Position numbers and translations under genes: made by a program. The notes below the pieces were generated by a model. The model was not told the origin of the DNA, ran no database searches, and saw only the letters and a list, made by a program, of their open reading frames with translations. 64,000 nt of DNA, taken from positions 41,732,109 to 41,796,108 of the forward strand of contig OZ025253.1 of NCBI GenBank assembly GCA_964019135.1. Direction: 5' to 3'. The stretch is from Arenicola marina (taxonomy: Eukaryota; Annelida; Polychaeta; Arenicolidae). This document shows, in pieces, positions 33,416 to 45,993 of the stretch (its first letter is position 1; every line of letters begins with the position of its first letter).

Positions 33416-34500
33416 TGTGTGAATTGTGTGATTGATGTTAAAGGTCACAGAAAAGGGCCGTGGATGTTTTAAAACTCATCAAAATGCTACCTTTGTGAAA
33501 GAGCGGTGACTTTAAGGATTTGTCTGCGAGCGACAGATGTTTCGTGGTCTTTGTCTTGATGTGTAGAGTTGCAGCGACAATTATTTATTTTCGGTCGGTT
33601 ATTTTTTTAAATGCGCGTTTGAATTCACCGGTGGGAGGGCAGTTAGTCGAGCCCGCGGGCGCGCGGGCGCGCTGCACGGTGGGGGCGGGGCTTCGACCGA
33701 GACAAATATCGATTTTTTTTTCCAAGCCCCTCAAAACACAGCACCCCGCTGGCCGTCACGACCTACTGATTTTCAAAAGTTCGGGCGAGCCAGCGAGCCA
33801 GAGTCAGCGGAGCGTCATGTGGTTTTTGGCGGGGTATTGGCCGACGGTCTGTGTACGCACAAGTTTGGCAGTGTCGCTGTGATATGAACTTTGTGAAATA
33901 TCGGAAGGAATAATCACCTTAATTTTAGTTTCGGTTGTAACATTATTCAACTGTCGCCGCTGTAATAAGGATGCATCTATAAACGTTCGAACAAACAAGT
34001 CGTGGAGACAAGCGCCCGGTTGGCGTCCTGTTGTCGCGAGGGAGAAGAGTTATGACAGTTGTTTGATGAGTCAGTCTATTATTTCGATAGTAATAAGCGG
34101 GCTTTATGCTCTTCACCTCAGGTATTATTTATCTGCAAGCCATTAATACGTCGGCCGGAAAGGTCAATGGGTTAACCTTTTCAACAACCGCCTGTGGGCA
34201 TTTAATTATACCTTCCCCTCCTAGATAACTAGGCGTGGCAGCTGATTACTATGTGGTGGCAGTAAAATTCACTGTTGTATATGATACGAGGCGTCATTGT
34301 GTACTGATGGAAACATAAGAAGCTTGTGTTATAGGTCCACCCTTCCCCCTGCCCCCCTTTCTCTCCCCCATCTATTCACTGACGATTCTGAACACGTGAC
34401 TCCCATGCTACACCTGCCCTCTTCGTCAACGATGCAGTTTTAAAATGATAATGGAGTGAATGGTGACGTCATTGACATTTAGTCATCTGTTTGTTCAGGA

Positions 34501-34514
34501 CCTATATAAAACGG
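34501..34514 (+). promoter_or_regulatory. TATA-like box in left arm, pointing inward
   Basis: CCTATATAAAACGG, mirrored in the right arm at about 43596-43609. No recognised coding frame follows it, although frames of 90-100 codons are open. Confidence 0.35.
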
Positions 34515-36284
34515 GAGAGATGAGTTAATTGGTTGTTTCTTTATGTTGGCAACCCCTTGACCTCTGTAGCCGACGTTCTGTTTGCTTGCATATGCATCCA
34601 AAAGAAGGTAGGGAGGGTGAAGGATATAACATCAATCGCCTGAGTCATTGCTATACACGTTCTTGGGGAGTGTCTGTGGGTTTTTTATTGCATTGGAGTT
34701 ACCAATGTTACGAGCACCCCACATCCGACGGCACGTTTAAACGAGTTTGGGGAAAGAGCGACTGGCTCCCTCCACCTCCATACACCATACACTCACAATA
34801 TTCCTATTAGGTTATTTTGCTGTTACTCCGTCAAGCGAAAACTATTATGGTGCATGACCGCTTTTCTAGTTCATTAAAAGAAGCAGTTGCATTTGCTTGT
34901 GACATCTGCAACCAACGTCGCATTCATATAACTCATACACCGTTAAAGGAATTATTCTGTAAGTTTGAACATTGTTACTCGTTAAGTCAGTGTAAAGTAA
35001 CATATATGTTAAAAATGTATTGTATTGAACTTTATTTGTTTTTATTGCACTTTTAAAAGCAGCTAAAGTAAAAACACATACTAACATAAATTTTACCAAC
35101 AATAACCGTATCCATCCATGTCAAGGAACGTAGTCAAGGAACGTAGTCAACAATTAACTTGAGCGTAATTTAAATAACTCACAAATTTCATATGTCACCA
35201 CGTCACAACTCATTCGTAGGTTTCAACAAGACTTTAAACCATTTGCAAAAGTGATTATAAAAGTGAATGCATCAACTTTAAAAATGATATTTTACGTATT
35301 GTATGTATGAAGTATTCGTTTTCCGTCACGTGTTTATATATTTTTTAAACTATCAAGTGTTACAGTAACACAATAAGTTATGCATGTATCATATATTTGT
35401 GAAACATCCATTTACCTTATTGCAATACGTCTAGGTTTACACATACACTTACAACTATGCAACTAGTCTTGTAGAATGTCATGTTTCATAAAGTTAACAA
35501 GTTATTGAATCAACAGATTGACGCGTGTTACGCGTGCGTGTATCGCGAATGTGAACTGAATTAAAAGTCGTCATCACGTTAACGAATTAGGAAGTGAGTA
35601 TAAACACTGCCATGTAATTTTTAGTGAGTAGCATTTGCGGTAAAAGAACTTCGCTATTGAAATAGCGTTAGCAACAGGCAAGTACTAATTCTACACAATC
35701 ATGACAAGTTCTTAAATTTTATTTAGTGAACATTGCAATTCCGAAAACAACGATATTTGTGGTGACAACATATCTGCAATGAAGTAAGAGAGAAGTAATT
35801 AGACATAAAAAATAGCGAAGCCAACGTGATGTATGTGCGAATTTAATGAATTGAATTCACCGGTATAATCAGATACATTCTAAACTACGGTGCGTAGAGA
35901 AGTATTGAATAGACTCATGACTGCCAAGAGTTTATCAAATGAATAACATTTGGAACACAACACAATATATGGATAATATAAACCTAATACTTTTGATTAC
36001 AATAAAACTCACGCGAGTATTCTGAGAGAACATGTTGTAAACGGAATAAATCATCAGTTTGTAACCATACAAAGAGATGAATGAAACATATCATTTACTT
36101 TATCTCGTAACATACATTCTAAACTTAGAAAGAGGATCGTATTGAGTAGTTGTCATAGCAAACACTAACATAAACATAACGAATGAGTTATCTGTCTTTT
36201 TTGGTATATCTTGGTGCAATGTATAACGTATCTAACTCGTGTTTTCTCTCTGCGTAGAAGGTATGTCAAAACTGGGGGTATGTA

Positions 36285-36302
36285 TCCTTTTTTTTTTTTT
36301 TT
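36285..36302. repeat. Poly-T run
   Basis: A T run of about 18 bases. The matching position of the right arm has a shorter A run, so the tract has changed length since the arms parted. Confidence 0.7.
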
Positions 36303-38164
36303 ATACATCAAGAAGTTAAACAGATAGAATAGAATTCTCATGAGTTGTGATGTCAAGGACAATGAATCAGTATTCAGTTTGGTTTTATTACACATATCCC
36401 AAAACAGTTTTCTTACTCTTACTCAACCAGATTATGTAGGAATGTATGGTAATGTAATTTTTAGAACCCTTAACTTCCTACATGAATTGATACTTCTAGT
36501 ATCTAATTAATCTTACCTTAAGCTATCCTGAAAGAAATTTCAGGGTCCACTCGTCTCCTGCGAGAATGTAACAATATGTTTAGTTGATTTATAACATTTA
36601 GGTTTTATCTACATGAAACGAATGCTTATTTTTTATTTTTAAACTATTAACATTTGTACTGAGTTTAACTCATTTTACTTACCCCTCTCTTTCCTCTGGC
36701 GCACAGTAAACCGTTATACACTTACACCTATGACTAGTTACAAATGGAAGTATTAATAAAGTTAACAAGTTATTGAATCAACAGATTGACGCGTGTTACG
36801 CATGTGTATATCGCGAACATGAAACGTTTGATCCGCAAGTGCCATCACGTATGATATGTTAACTGGTTGGGTGGACACATGTGAAACCAAAAGGTAGAAT
36901 TCTGTCAGTTACATGCCGTCATCGAGTTTGTTACATTCCTGTAATTTGAAAGACAACGAAGAAGAAAGATGTCACTTTTTGTACTCAACATAACATCAAG
37001 TTTATACTTAATGTAACATGTGTGAAATAAATATCATGTCACATCTATGTACTCAATAGTCAACCGCAAAAGTAAAAAGCTGTAAGTATTGTGTGTGTGT
37101 ATTCACTGTAACATATGTCTGTGGATAGTAATCATTTGCATACGATTTTACTTATTGTAGATGACACAACGATGAATAACGTGTTCATGCTAGATATGTA
37201 AAAACATGCACCTCCGTTGAACGAACGGTGTACGAGAAAATTAAATGACTTGTAAATAATATAGATGTGATCCGTACTACACATGGGTCACAATTGACAT
37301 GATCGTTTGATAGAACAAATATCGGTCTTGTCTTTTTCAAGTGAAGTAAATCGGGTTTGCAGACTGTTAAGAAAGTAACCGAGTGCGTAATACAATATAT
37401 ATATTTAATGAAGTAATATTTTTGGGAAAAGAGTCGTTATATAGTTTCGCTGTATGTTAACATACTTGAACACAAGAAAACGGTAACAAAAGTTAATGAA
37501 TGATTGAATGCGAATATTTTCTTTGATATGTTTTGGATGAATTAGTTAACATTAATGCTACTGACTAACAACAACAACCACGGGAACCACCATAACCATA
37601 ATATCGCCAACTGTTTGAGTCAAAGGACAAAGTGTGCATGTGAAAACTTGTTTTATAAATGTAATGGTAATACCAAAGAAGTCTATACATCTCCAATACG
37701 ACATGAGTCACGATTAATGTTTTGAAGCAGTGTTTTTATATTAAATCGAGTTCACGTAAGCACAGTCAGCAGTTTTGATTATATGGTTATCAATGTGTTT
37801 CCATTTGTATATGTATATCGCATCAGTCAGTCGGTAAACAACGTGGACTGTAAAAAATCACACCAGAAAAGGGTGGATGACAAACTTTCAGGAAAAGGAT
37901 ATGTTTGTAAGTTAACTTCTGAAGCGTGGTGAGCTGTATCGGACAATGCGGCAGCCCTCGACAGAGCACTGAATGTGATAAACCTGCGAAGAACTTACAC
38001 CCTCGCAAGATTTCTGTTGGTTGACTGCTGCATTCGAGCAGAGTATGCGTAAATAAATATAGGTGTTACGATATTACTGCGTTACGTTAAGGGGGTGGGG
38101 GGTGAAGAAATACGATGGATTTCAGATTAAATACCGTTTATTAACATCAAGAATATATAGTTTA

Positions 38165-38206
<42 letters not shown>

Positions 38207-38214
38207 TAAAATGA

Positions 38215-38838
38215 TTATATATATGGATCCAGCGGAGTATCCAATTGAATAAGTTGCATTAAAATATCGTCTTCAGAGCACAGTGGAGGATATGGGGACG
38301 GCGATCTAGGCGCCGCAGTTCCGGGTGCACCTGGGCGATTTCTTATAAAGATCCGTTGTGGTTCGTCCTCTTCATCCGACGAAATAGTGATTACTTCTTG
38401 TCGGCGCAGGACTCGCCCGATCGGTATCTCCAGTTGTGTGTTTTCGCCTCGCCGCAATAAAGTTGGAGATGGCGTCGGCGAGGGCATCCTACTTTCAATA
38501 GGGAGGCGGCGACCTCCCTCGTAGGCAAGACGGATGGCTGCCGGGAACTGGTCTGGAGCTGGCGTCGGCGTGGGTATGCTACTTTCGATGGGGAGGCGGC
38601 GACCTCCCTCGTAGGCCAGACGGATGGCTGCCGTGAACTGCTCTGGCCGCAGGATGAGGAAGGGCGGCTGGATTTGTGCAATTTGCTGTGGTTGTCCAGT
38701 TGACAAACCGATTCCGGGGAATTGTTCGAGTGGACACGGCTGGTGATATTGACCGTCTTGGTCATCCATGCCTGTGTATGCACCGTTACTGTAGCTAAAC
38801 ATACCGGACCCGGTGAACCAATTGTTGATTGGTGGCAC
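38215..38838 (-). CDS. Pro-rich protein with internal repeats and SIM-like motif
   Basis: The 207-codon frame carries a duplicated block, QFxAAIRLAYEGGRRLPIES, at residues 67-86 and 97-116. Pro/Thr/Ser-rich spacers follow. An acidic motif, VITISSDEEDE, at residues 149-159 matches the SUMO-interaction pattern of hydrophobic residues followed by Ser and acidic residues. The rest is disordered-looking. I recognise no family. It may act on host SUMO pathways or be a scaffold; both are guesses. Confidence 0.45.
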   Translation of the reverse strand: MPPINNWFTGSGMFSYSNGAYTGMDDQDGQYHQPCPLEQFPGIGLSTGQPQQIAQIQPPFLILRPEQFTAAIRLAYEGGRRLPIESSIPTPTPAPDQFPAAIRLAYEGGRRLPIESRMPSPTPSPTLLRRGENTQLEIPIGRVLRRQEVITISSDEEDEPQRIFIRNRPGAPGTAAPRSPSPYPPLCSEDDILMQLIQLDTPLDPYI

Positions 38839-38908
38839 TTCTTGACAGCGAACACGAACTATTTACGTTGTGCTATTTAACCAATATGACGTGAAGTGCA
38901 GCACAGAG

Positions 38909-39256
38909 CTAAAAATCGCACTGACCACAGGTACGATAGTAGTGGTTCTGTTCCCACCACTGTTTTTTACCCTGGGTCAACGCTCTTTCTCGCTCTAGAA
39001 CTGAACACTTACAATGCCAGAGCGCCCATTGAGAGGCACTACTATATGGTTTTTTCGAGCACCGAAATAGATGACCAGACTGTCTGGCCGGTGTGTTTCT
39101 GACAATAGCGTTACACCATCGACAATAAAAATACGGCTCACCTGGATCGATGACGTTTGTTTTCAAACCGTCGCACTTGATACAGAACCAGCTGGATGGC
39201 AGCTCTTCCGGTGGTGGGGGTAGATATTGTCGAACAGCGGCGGTACTGTCTGTCAT
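38909..39256 (-). CDS. Zinc-ribbon-like protein of the element centre
   Basis: A 115-residue frame with an ATG at 39256-39254 and G at -3. It has CIKC (residues 25-28) and CRWC (45-48), a spacing suited to a zinc ribbon, and further Cys pairs (HCKC at 81-84, CGQC at 110-113). No family recognised. It is upstream of and in line with the SIM-like frame, so both may share a transcript. Confidence 0.45.
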   Translation of the reverse strand: MTDSTAAVRQYLPPPPEELPSSWFCIKCDGLKTNVIDPGEPYFYCRWCNAIVRNTPARQSGHLFRCSKKPYSSASQWALWHCKCSVLERERALTQGKKQWWEQNHYYRTCGQCDF

Positions 39257-39490
39257 ATCTTCTTATTTTCGTTCTTCGTGCGTTTCGTGTAACTAGCGGT
39301 ATCATCAGACAAATTTTCAAGTTGTCCTGACTCCAAAATCCGGGGGCCCTTATGTACACCCACAACCACCTACGCCCCCCTGGAAGAGCACACCCAGTAA
39401 TGGCTTTGTCTCACCTCCCCCGGTCTTGTGCAGGGCGTTCTGCCGGGAGAGGGTGAGAGGGGACGACAGACGGGCAGTTTTTTGTGTTGA

Positions 39491-39626
39491 AGAGGTTAAC
39501 CAATCCACCTCCCTGTCCGACTTAATAATAACAATGTTGAACGACCGTTTTTGACTTTACCAACCTTCTGCATTGTTCAGGGCAATCTAGCGGGAGAGGT
39601 TGTTTATGTTAAAGAGGTTAACCAAT
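39491..39626 (+). promoter_or_regulatory. Repeated AGAGGTTAACCAAT motif (two copies)
   Basis: AGAGGTTAACCAAT at 39491-39504 and 39613-39626, each preceded by a similar GGGAGAGG-containing stretch. Related copies (GAGGTTAACCCAT) lie in the right arm at 43929-43942 and in inverse in the left arm near 34167-34180. It could be a late-promoter or origin element. Confidence 0.4.
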
Positions 39627-39796
39627 GCACTTTCTGGTCAATAAAATCTTATGCCAAATGTTCATTTGCAATGCAGACAACTGTATTACTCTATTTCATA
39701 GTTCACCGCACGTTGATCCATAACTTAAAGATAATTGCAGTCATCTGGTCATCATCTCTACAGCTGCTCGAGCTTGTATTGCACTGTATTGCATCA

Positions 39797-39905
39797 ATCC
39801 GCGAACAAGTTATTATAAAACGCAGTGAAGCGACTCAGTCGCATTATAACACGAGCTTGAGGGTTGTCGGGGTTAATAGAGTAATTGGTCGCAGGCTCAT
39901 TTACA
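39797..39905 (+). promoter_or_regulatory. Promoter-like module, centre copy
   Basis: Diverged copy of the arm module: TTATTATAAAACGCAGTGAA, then GCGACTCAGTC, then GAGCTTGAGGGTTGTCGG. TATAAAA is at 39814-39820. The presence of the same module at three sites in one element supports a regulatory role. Confidence 0.5.
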
Positions 39906-42900
39906 GTGATTATCTCCACCTACGGGGCAGATGACAGAAGGGGGGGGGGTGAAGATATAGTGAGTATGTGGGAAGGGGAGGGGGTGAGAGGGCAGGTGGT
40001 TCACGATGGACGTGATAGGGGGCGTGGAGTAGGCGTGAGATGCGGTGACCTTGGCGTCACCGAAGCCTAACGGGGGGCCGCCTACATCCCAACTCAAATT
40101 TACGGTTGCCGCCCGTCCACGACCGTCCACTGACACTTTGCAGGCGTTTCGATAGAGGGTGTTAGCCGCCGGGGAATGAATTTACAGTTTAACCGAGAAA
40201 TCACCCAGGTTCAACAGACACACTAAATAAATATCACTAAACATGATTTCAGAATTTGTGTAGATCCATACGGTGCGATCCGCCCAACGATACTTTTCGC
40301 ACTCATCAGATTATAATTTACAATACCTTTTATATGTTGAATCACTATAGTTTGTTAAATATACTTTACATCACCTTTTTAGCAAGGTTCTACATATAGA
40401 TTACTACAACACCATCAATAGTGAGTTATTGGATTGTTCATTTGATGTTTAACTTCACAGAAATCAACAAACATTATACATAAATGTTAATATTTTACTA
40501 CAACTAGATCTATCATCATTACATAAAACAGACCTAGTACGTAATGTGAGCGATAACTGAAAACACATCACATTGTATGTTTGTCTTTAAACTAAACAGT
40601 CACGTAGCTGTTGACGCATTCAATCATTCATTAACTTTTGTTACCGTTTTCTTGTGTTCAAGTATGTTAACATACAGCGAAACTATATAACGACTCTTTT
40701 CCCAAAAATATTACTTCATTAAATATATATATTGTATTACGCACTCGGTTACTTTCTTAACAGTCTGCAAACCCGATTTACTTCACTTGAAAAAGACAAG
40801 ACCGATATTTGTTCTATCAAACGATCATGTCAATTGTGACACATGTGTAGTACGGATCACATCTATATTATTTACAAGTCATTTAATTTTCTCGTACACC
40901 GTTCGTTCAACGGAGGTGTATGTTTTTATATATCTAGCATGAACACGTTATTCATCGTTGTGTCATCTACAATAAGTAAAATCGTATGCAAATGATTACT
41001 ATCCACAGACATATGTTACAGTGAATACACACACACAATACTTACAGCTTTTTACTTTTGCGGTGGACTATTGAGTACATAGATGTGACATGATATTTAT
41101 TTCACACATGTTACATTAAGTATAAACTTGATGTTATGTTGAATACAAAAAGTGACATCTTTCTTCTTCGTTGTCTTTCAAATTACACGAATGTAACAAA
41201 CTCGATGACGGCATGTAACTTACAGAATTCTACCTTTTGGTTTCACATGTGTCCACCAAACCAGTTAACATATCATACGTGATGGCACTTGCGGATCAAA
41301 CGTTTCATGTTCGCGATATACACATGCGTAACACGCGTCAATCTGTTGACTCAATAACTTGTTAACTTTATTAATACTTCCATTTGTAACTAGTCATAGG
41401 TGTAAGTGTATAACGGTTTACTGTGCGCCAGAGGAAAGAGAGTGGTAAGTAGAATGAGTTAAACTCAGTACAAATGTTAATAGTTTAAAAATAAAAAATA
41501 AGAATTCGTTTCATGTAGATAAAACCTAAATGTTATAAATCAACTAAACATATTGTTACATTCTCGCAGGAGACGAGTGGACCCTGAAATTTCTTTCAGG
41601 ATAGCTTAAGGTAAGATTAATTAGATACTAGAAGTATCAATTCATGTAGGAAGTTAAGGGTTCTAAAAATTACATTACCATACATTCCTACATAATCTGG
41701 TTGAGTAAGAGTAAGAAAACTGTTTTGGGATATGTGTAATCAAACCAAACTGAATACTGATTCATTGTCCTTGACATCACAACTCAAGAGAATTCTATTC
41801 TATCTGTTTAACTTCTTGATGTATAAAAAAAAAAGATGATACATACTCCCAGTTTTGACATACCTTCTACGCAGAGAGAAAACACGAGTTAGATACGTTA
41901 TACATTGCACCAAGATATACCAAAAAAGACAGATAACTCATTCGTTATGTTTATGTTAGTGTTTGCTATGACAACTACTTAATACGATCCTCTTTCTAAG
42001 TTTAGAATGTATGTTACGAGATAAAGTAAATGATATGTTTCATTCATCTCTTTGTATGGTTACAAACTGATGATTTATTCCGTTTACAACATGTTCTCTC
42101 AGAATACCCGCGTGAGTTTTATTGTAATCAAAATATTAGGTTTATATTATCCATATATTGTGTTATGTTCCAAATGTTATTCATTTGATAAACTCTTGGC
42201 AGTCATGAGTCTATTCAATACTTCTCTACGCACCGTAGTTTAGAATGTATCTGATTATACCGGTGAATTCAATTCATTAAATTCGCACATACATCACGTT
42301 GGCTTCGCTATTTTTTATGTCTAATTACTTCTCTCTTACTTCATTGCAGATATGTTGTCACCACAAATATCGTTGTTTTTGGAATTGCAATGTTCACTAA
42401 ATAAAATTTAAGAACTTGTCATGATTGTGTGGAATTAGTACTTGCCTGTTGCTAACGCTATTTCAATAGCGAAGTTCTTTTACCGCAAATGCTACTCACT
42501 AAAAATTACATGGCAGTGTTTATACTCACTTCCTAATTCGTTAACGTGATGACGACTTTTAATTCAGTTCACATTCGCGATACACGCACGCGTAACACGC
42601 GTCAATCTGTTGATTCAATAACTTGTTAACTTTATGAAACATGACATTCTACAAGACTAGTTGCATAGTTGTAAGTGTATGTGTAAACCTAGACGTATTG
42701 CAATAAGGTAAATGGATGTTTCACAAATATATGATACATGCATAACTTATTGTGTTACTGTAACACTTGATAGTTTAAAAAATATATAAACACGTGACGG
42801 AAAACGAATACTTCATACATACAATACGTAAAATATCATTTTTAAAGTTGATGCATTCACTTTTATAATCACTTTTGCAAATGGTTTAATGTCTTGTTGA

Positions 42901-44706
42901 AACCTACGAATGAGTTGTGACGTGGTGACATATGAAATTTGTGAGTTATTTAAATTACGCTAAAGTTAATTGTTGACTACGTTCCTTGACATGGATGGAT
43001 ACGGTTATTGTTGGTAAAATTTATGTTAGTATGTGTTTTTACTTTAGCTGCTTTTAAAAGTGCAATAAAAACAAATAAAGTTCAATACAATACATTTTTA
43101 ACATATATGTTACTTTACACTGACTTAACGAGTAACAATGTTCAAACTTACAGAATAATTCCTTTAACGGTGTATGAGTTATATGAATGCGACGTTGGTT
43201 GCAGATGTCACAAGCAAATGCAACTGCTTCTTTTAATGAACTAGAAAAGCGGTCATGCACCATAATAGTTTTCACTTGACGGAGTAACAGCAAACTAACC
43301 TAATAGGAATATTGTGAGTGTATGGTGTATGGAGGTGGAGGGAGCCAGTCGCTCTTTCCCCAAACTCGTTTAAACGTGCCGTCGGATGTGGGGTGCTCGT
43401 AACATTGGTAACTCCAATGCAATAAAAAACCCACAGACACTCCCCAAGAACGTGTATAGCAATGACATAGGCGATTGATGTTATATCCTTCACCCTCCCT
43501 ACCTTCTTTTGGATGCATATGCAAGCAAACAGAACGTCGGCTACAGAGGTCAAGGGGTTGCCAACATAAAGAAACAACCAATTAACTCATCTCTCCCGTT
43601 TTATATAGGTCCTGAACAAACAGATGACTAAATGTCAATGACGTCACCATTCACTCCATTATGATTTTAAAACTGCATCCTTGACGAAGAGGGCAGGTGT
43701 AGCATGGGAGTCACGTGTTCAGAATCGTCAGTGAATAGATGGGGGAGAGAAAGGGGGCAGGGGGAAGGGTGGACCTATAACACAAGCTTCTTATGTTTCC
43801 ATCAGTACACAATGACGCCTCGTGTCATATACAACAGTGAATTTTACTGCCACCACATAGTAACCAGCTGCCACGCCTAGTTATCTAGGAGGGGAAGGTA
43901 TAATGAAATACCCACGGGTGGTTGTTAAAGAGGTTAACCCATTGACCTTTCCGGCCGACGTACTAATGGCTTGCAGATAAATAATACCTGAGGTGAAGAG
44001 CATAAAGCCCGCTTATTACTATCGAAATAATAGACTGACTCATCAAACAACTGTCATAACTCTTCTCCCTCGCGACAAAAGGACGCCAACCGGGCGCTTG
44101 TCTCCACGACTTGTTTGTTCGAACGTTTATAGATGCATCCTTATTACATCGGCGACAGTTGAATAATGTTACAACCGAAACTAAAATTAAGGTGATTATT
44201 CCTTCCGATATTTCACAATATATCACAGCGACACTCCCAAACTTGTGCGTACACAGACCGTCGGCCAATACCCCGCCAAAAACCACATGACGCTCCACTG
44301 ACTCTGGCTCGCTGGCTCGCCCGAACTTTTGAAAATCAGTAGGTCGTGACGGCCAGCGGGTGCTGTGTTTTGAGGGGCTTGGAAAAAAAAAATCGATATT
44401 TGTCTCGGTCGAAGCCCCGCCCCCACCGTGCAGCGCGCCCGCGCGCCCGCGGGCTCGACTCACTGCCCTCCCACCGGTGAATTCAAACGCGCATTTAAAA
44501 AAATAACCGACCGAAAATAAATAATTGTCGCTGCAACTCTACACATCAAGACAAAGACCACGAAACATCTGTCGCTCGCAGACAAGTCCTTAAAGTCACC
44601 GCTCTTTCACAAAGGTAGCATTTTGATGAGTTTTAAAACATCCACGGCCCTTTTCTGTGACCTTTAACATCAATCACACAATTCACACACAGTAGTGCAT
44701 GAACCA

Positions 44707-44810
44707 ATTATTATAAAACGTAGTGAAGCGACTCAGTCTTATTATAACGCGGGCTTGAGTTGTTGGGATTAAAAAAGTGATTGATCGCTCATTTACAGCG
44801 ATTACCCGTG
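44707..44810 (+). promoter_or_regulatory. Promoter-like module upstream of the right PC4 frame
   Basis: TATAAAA at 44712-44718 is followed by GTAGTGAAGCGACTCAGTC and GCGGGCTTGAGTTG. The PC4 frame opens about 175 bp downstream. Confidence 0.55.
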
Positions 44811-44907
44811 CGTACAAAGCCCGTTGGCCACGCCCCTCTGTCTATCTTTAAACAGATGACAAAGCCACGCCGATGTATGACGTCAGTCGTGATGCTATTT
44901 TTACACC

Positions 44908-45675
44908 TTGCCAAAGCATGTTCAGACACGTCCCAAGTGGGTGGATGACGAGGAGGTGGAGAGGGACTTTGTGAATATAATGTACGGGCGGTCTCCATCT
45001 TTTCACCACAACGACATGACTTCCCACAAGACAACAGCGGGCTTCGCTATCTCCAATCGGCTACCACTCATCCCGCTGGCCAAGAAAAGAAAATGGGAGA
45101 ATACGCAGTGTACTTCCGAGAAAACTCACGATATACGCTGTCAAGAGTGCATCGGAGAGAATGTCTATTTAACTGTTCAGTATTTCAAAGACGTTTTACG
45201 CTTTGATATTAGAAAGTGGGTATGTCAAGAAAACGGCCGTGATTACCCTACAAAAGTGGGTGTCAATCTCATCACAGCCCGCTGGAAGATGTTGCAGACA
45301 TTGACAAACACCATAGATCGAGAATTGCAACAGACCACCAATCCACGGAAATATCATCTCGGAGGTTTGGTGATGGCCGAGGTCCTGCCCCGTGGCCAGT
45401 TTCTAGATATTCGAAAATACTGGTTGCCGGATACACAAGATACGCCCGTGCCGACCCGAAAAGGAATTACTCTCGATTTAAAGCAGTGGAATTTACTTAA
45501 GTTCCATCTCAACACGATCCATGATACGTGTGTTCCGGAACTCACCGAGTTGGTTGATTGTATGTCATCTCACCAAAATCAGGAGGGGTACTTTGACTGT
45601 GTTGAATGTTACCCGAAAGGTTTGGATAAGATACATCTATCCTACATGTTTATGTATCCACTAAGTTACATTTGA
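44908..45675 (+). CDS. Two-domain PC4-like protein, right arm
   Basis: Same architecture as the left-arm copy: two DIRK-type PC4 segments with PTKxGxxL and QW/RW endings, and CxxC pairs at each side. The frame is about 255 codons long. Conservation of an open frame in both arms fits a protein that was recently useful, or arms kept alike by gene conversion. Confidence 0.6.
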   Translation: MPKHVQTRPKWVDDEEVERDFVNIMYGRSPSFHHNDMTSHKTTAGFAISNRLPLIPLAKKRKWENTQCTSEKTHDIRCQECIGENVYLTVQYFKDVLRFDIRKWVCQENGRDYPTKVGVNLITARWKMLQTLTNTIDRELQQTTNPRKYHLGGLVMAEVLPRGQFLDIRKYWLPDTQDTPVPTRKGITLDLKQWNLLKFHLNTIHDTCVPELTELVDCMSSHQNQEGYFDCVECYPKGLDKIHLSYMFMYPLSYI

Positions 45676-45792
45676 TGTATTTATGGATGACCAATCCTGA
45701 ATTATGGTGAAAGTTACACTGGTGTAGATGAATATATATATATATATATATAATTGGTGATTAGTATACGTACGTGTGACATTTAAAGTTTA

Positions 45793-45993
45793 GTGTCATC
45801 GGGGAAAATTGAGATGTTTGACTCACTAGGAAAACCAATTCGTGCCTATGTGAACCTTAAACACTTGGAATATTTTATTCAACAACCCATGAGAGCGGTG
45901 TGGCAGTCACTTGGCACAGATGTATGCGGAGAATACTGTCTATTTTACTTATATTTCAAATGTCGAAATTACTCCATGTCACGAATATATTGA
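45793..45993 (+). pseudogene. Adenain-like cysteine protease piece, right arm
   Basis: Carries the same SLGTDVCGEYC segment as the left-arm piece and lies between the PC4 frame and the element end. Treated as a fossil part. Confidence 0.5.

Larger units (their letters stand above)
31194..37512. repeat. Left terminal inverted repeat arm
   Basis: Matches 46989-40615 read on the other strand over its whole length. It holds the left protease piece, the left PC4 frame, promoter modules and AT-rich sequence. Inside the arm, a block beginning AAAGTTAACAAGTTATTGAA occurs twice (about 35495 and 36758). Confidence 0.9.
37513..40614. other. Unique centre of the Polinton-like element
   Basis: The only single-copy part of the element. 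It holds two minus-strand frames (38215-38838 and 38909-39256), a (TA)n tract at 38166-38200, two copies of an AGAGGTTAACCAAT motif, and a third copy of the promoter-like module. Confidence 0.8.

Noticed and set aside
34529-35056. Coding frames behind the inward TATA box in the left arm
   Set aside because: They begin without ATG, have no family resemblance, and other frames over the same stretch are equally open.
43963-44463. 166-codon minus-strand frame in the right arm
   Set aside because: No recognisable motif, and no support from a recognised protein; possibly chance.
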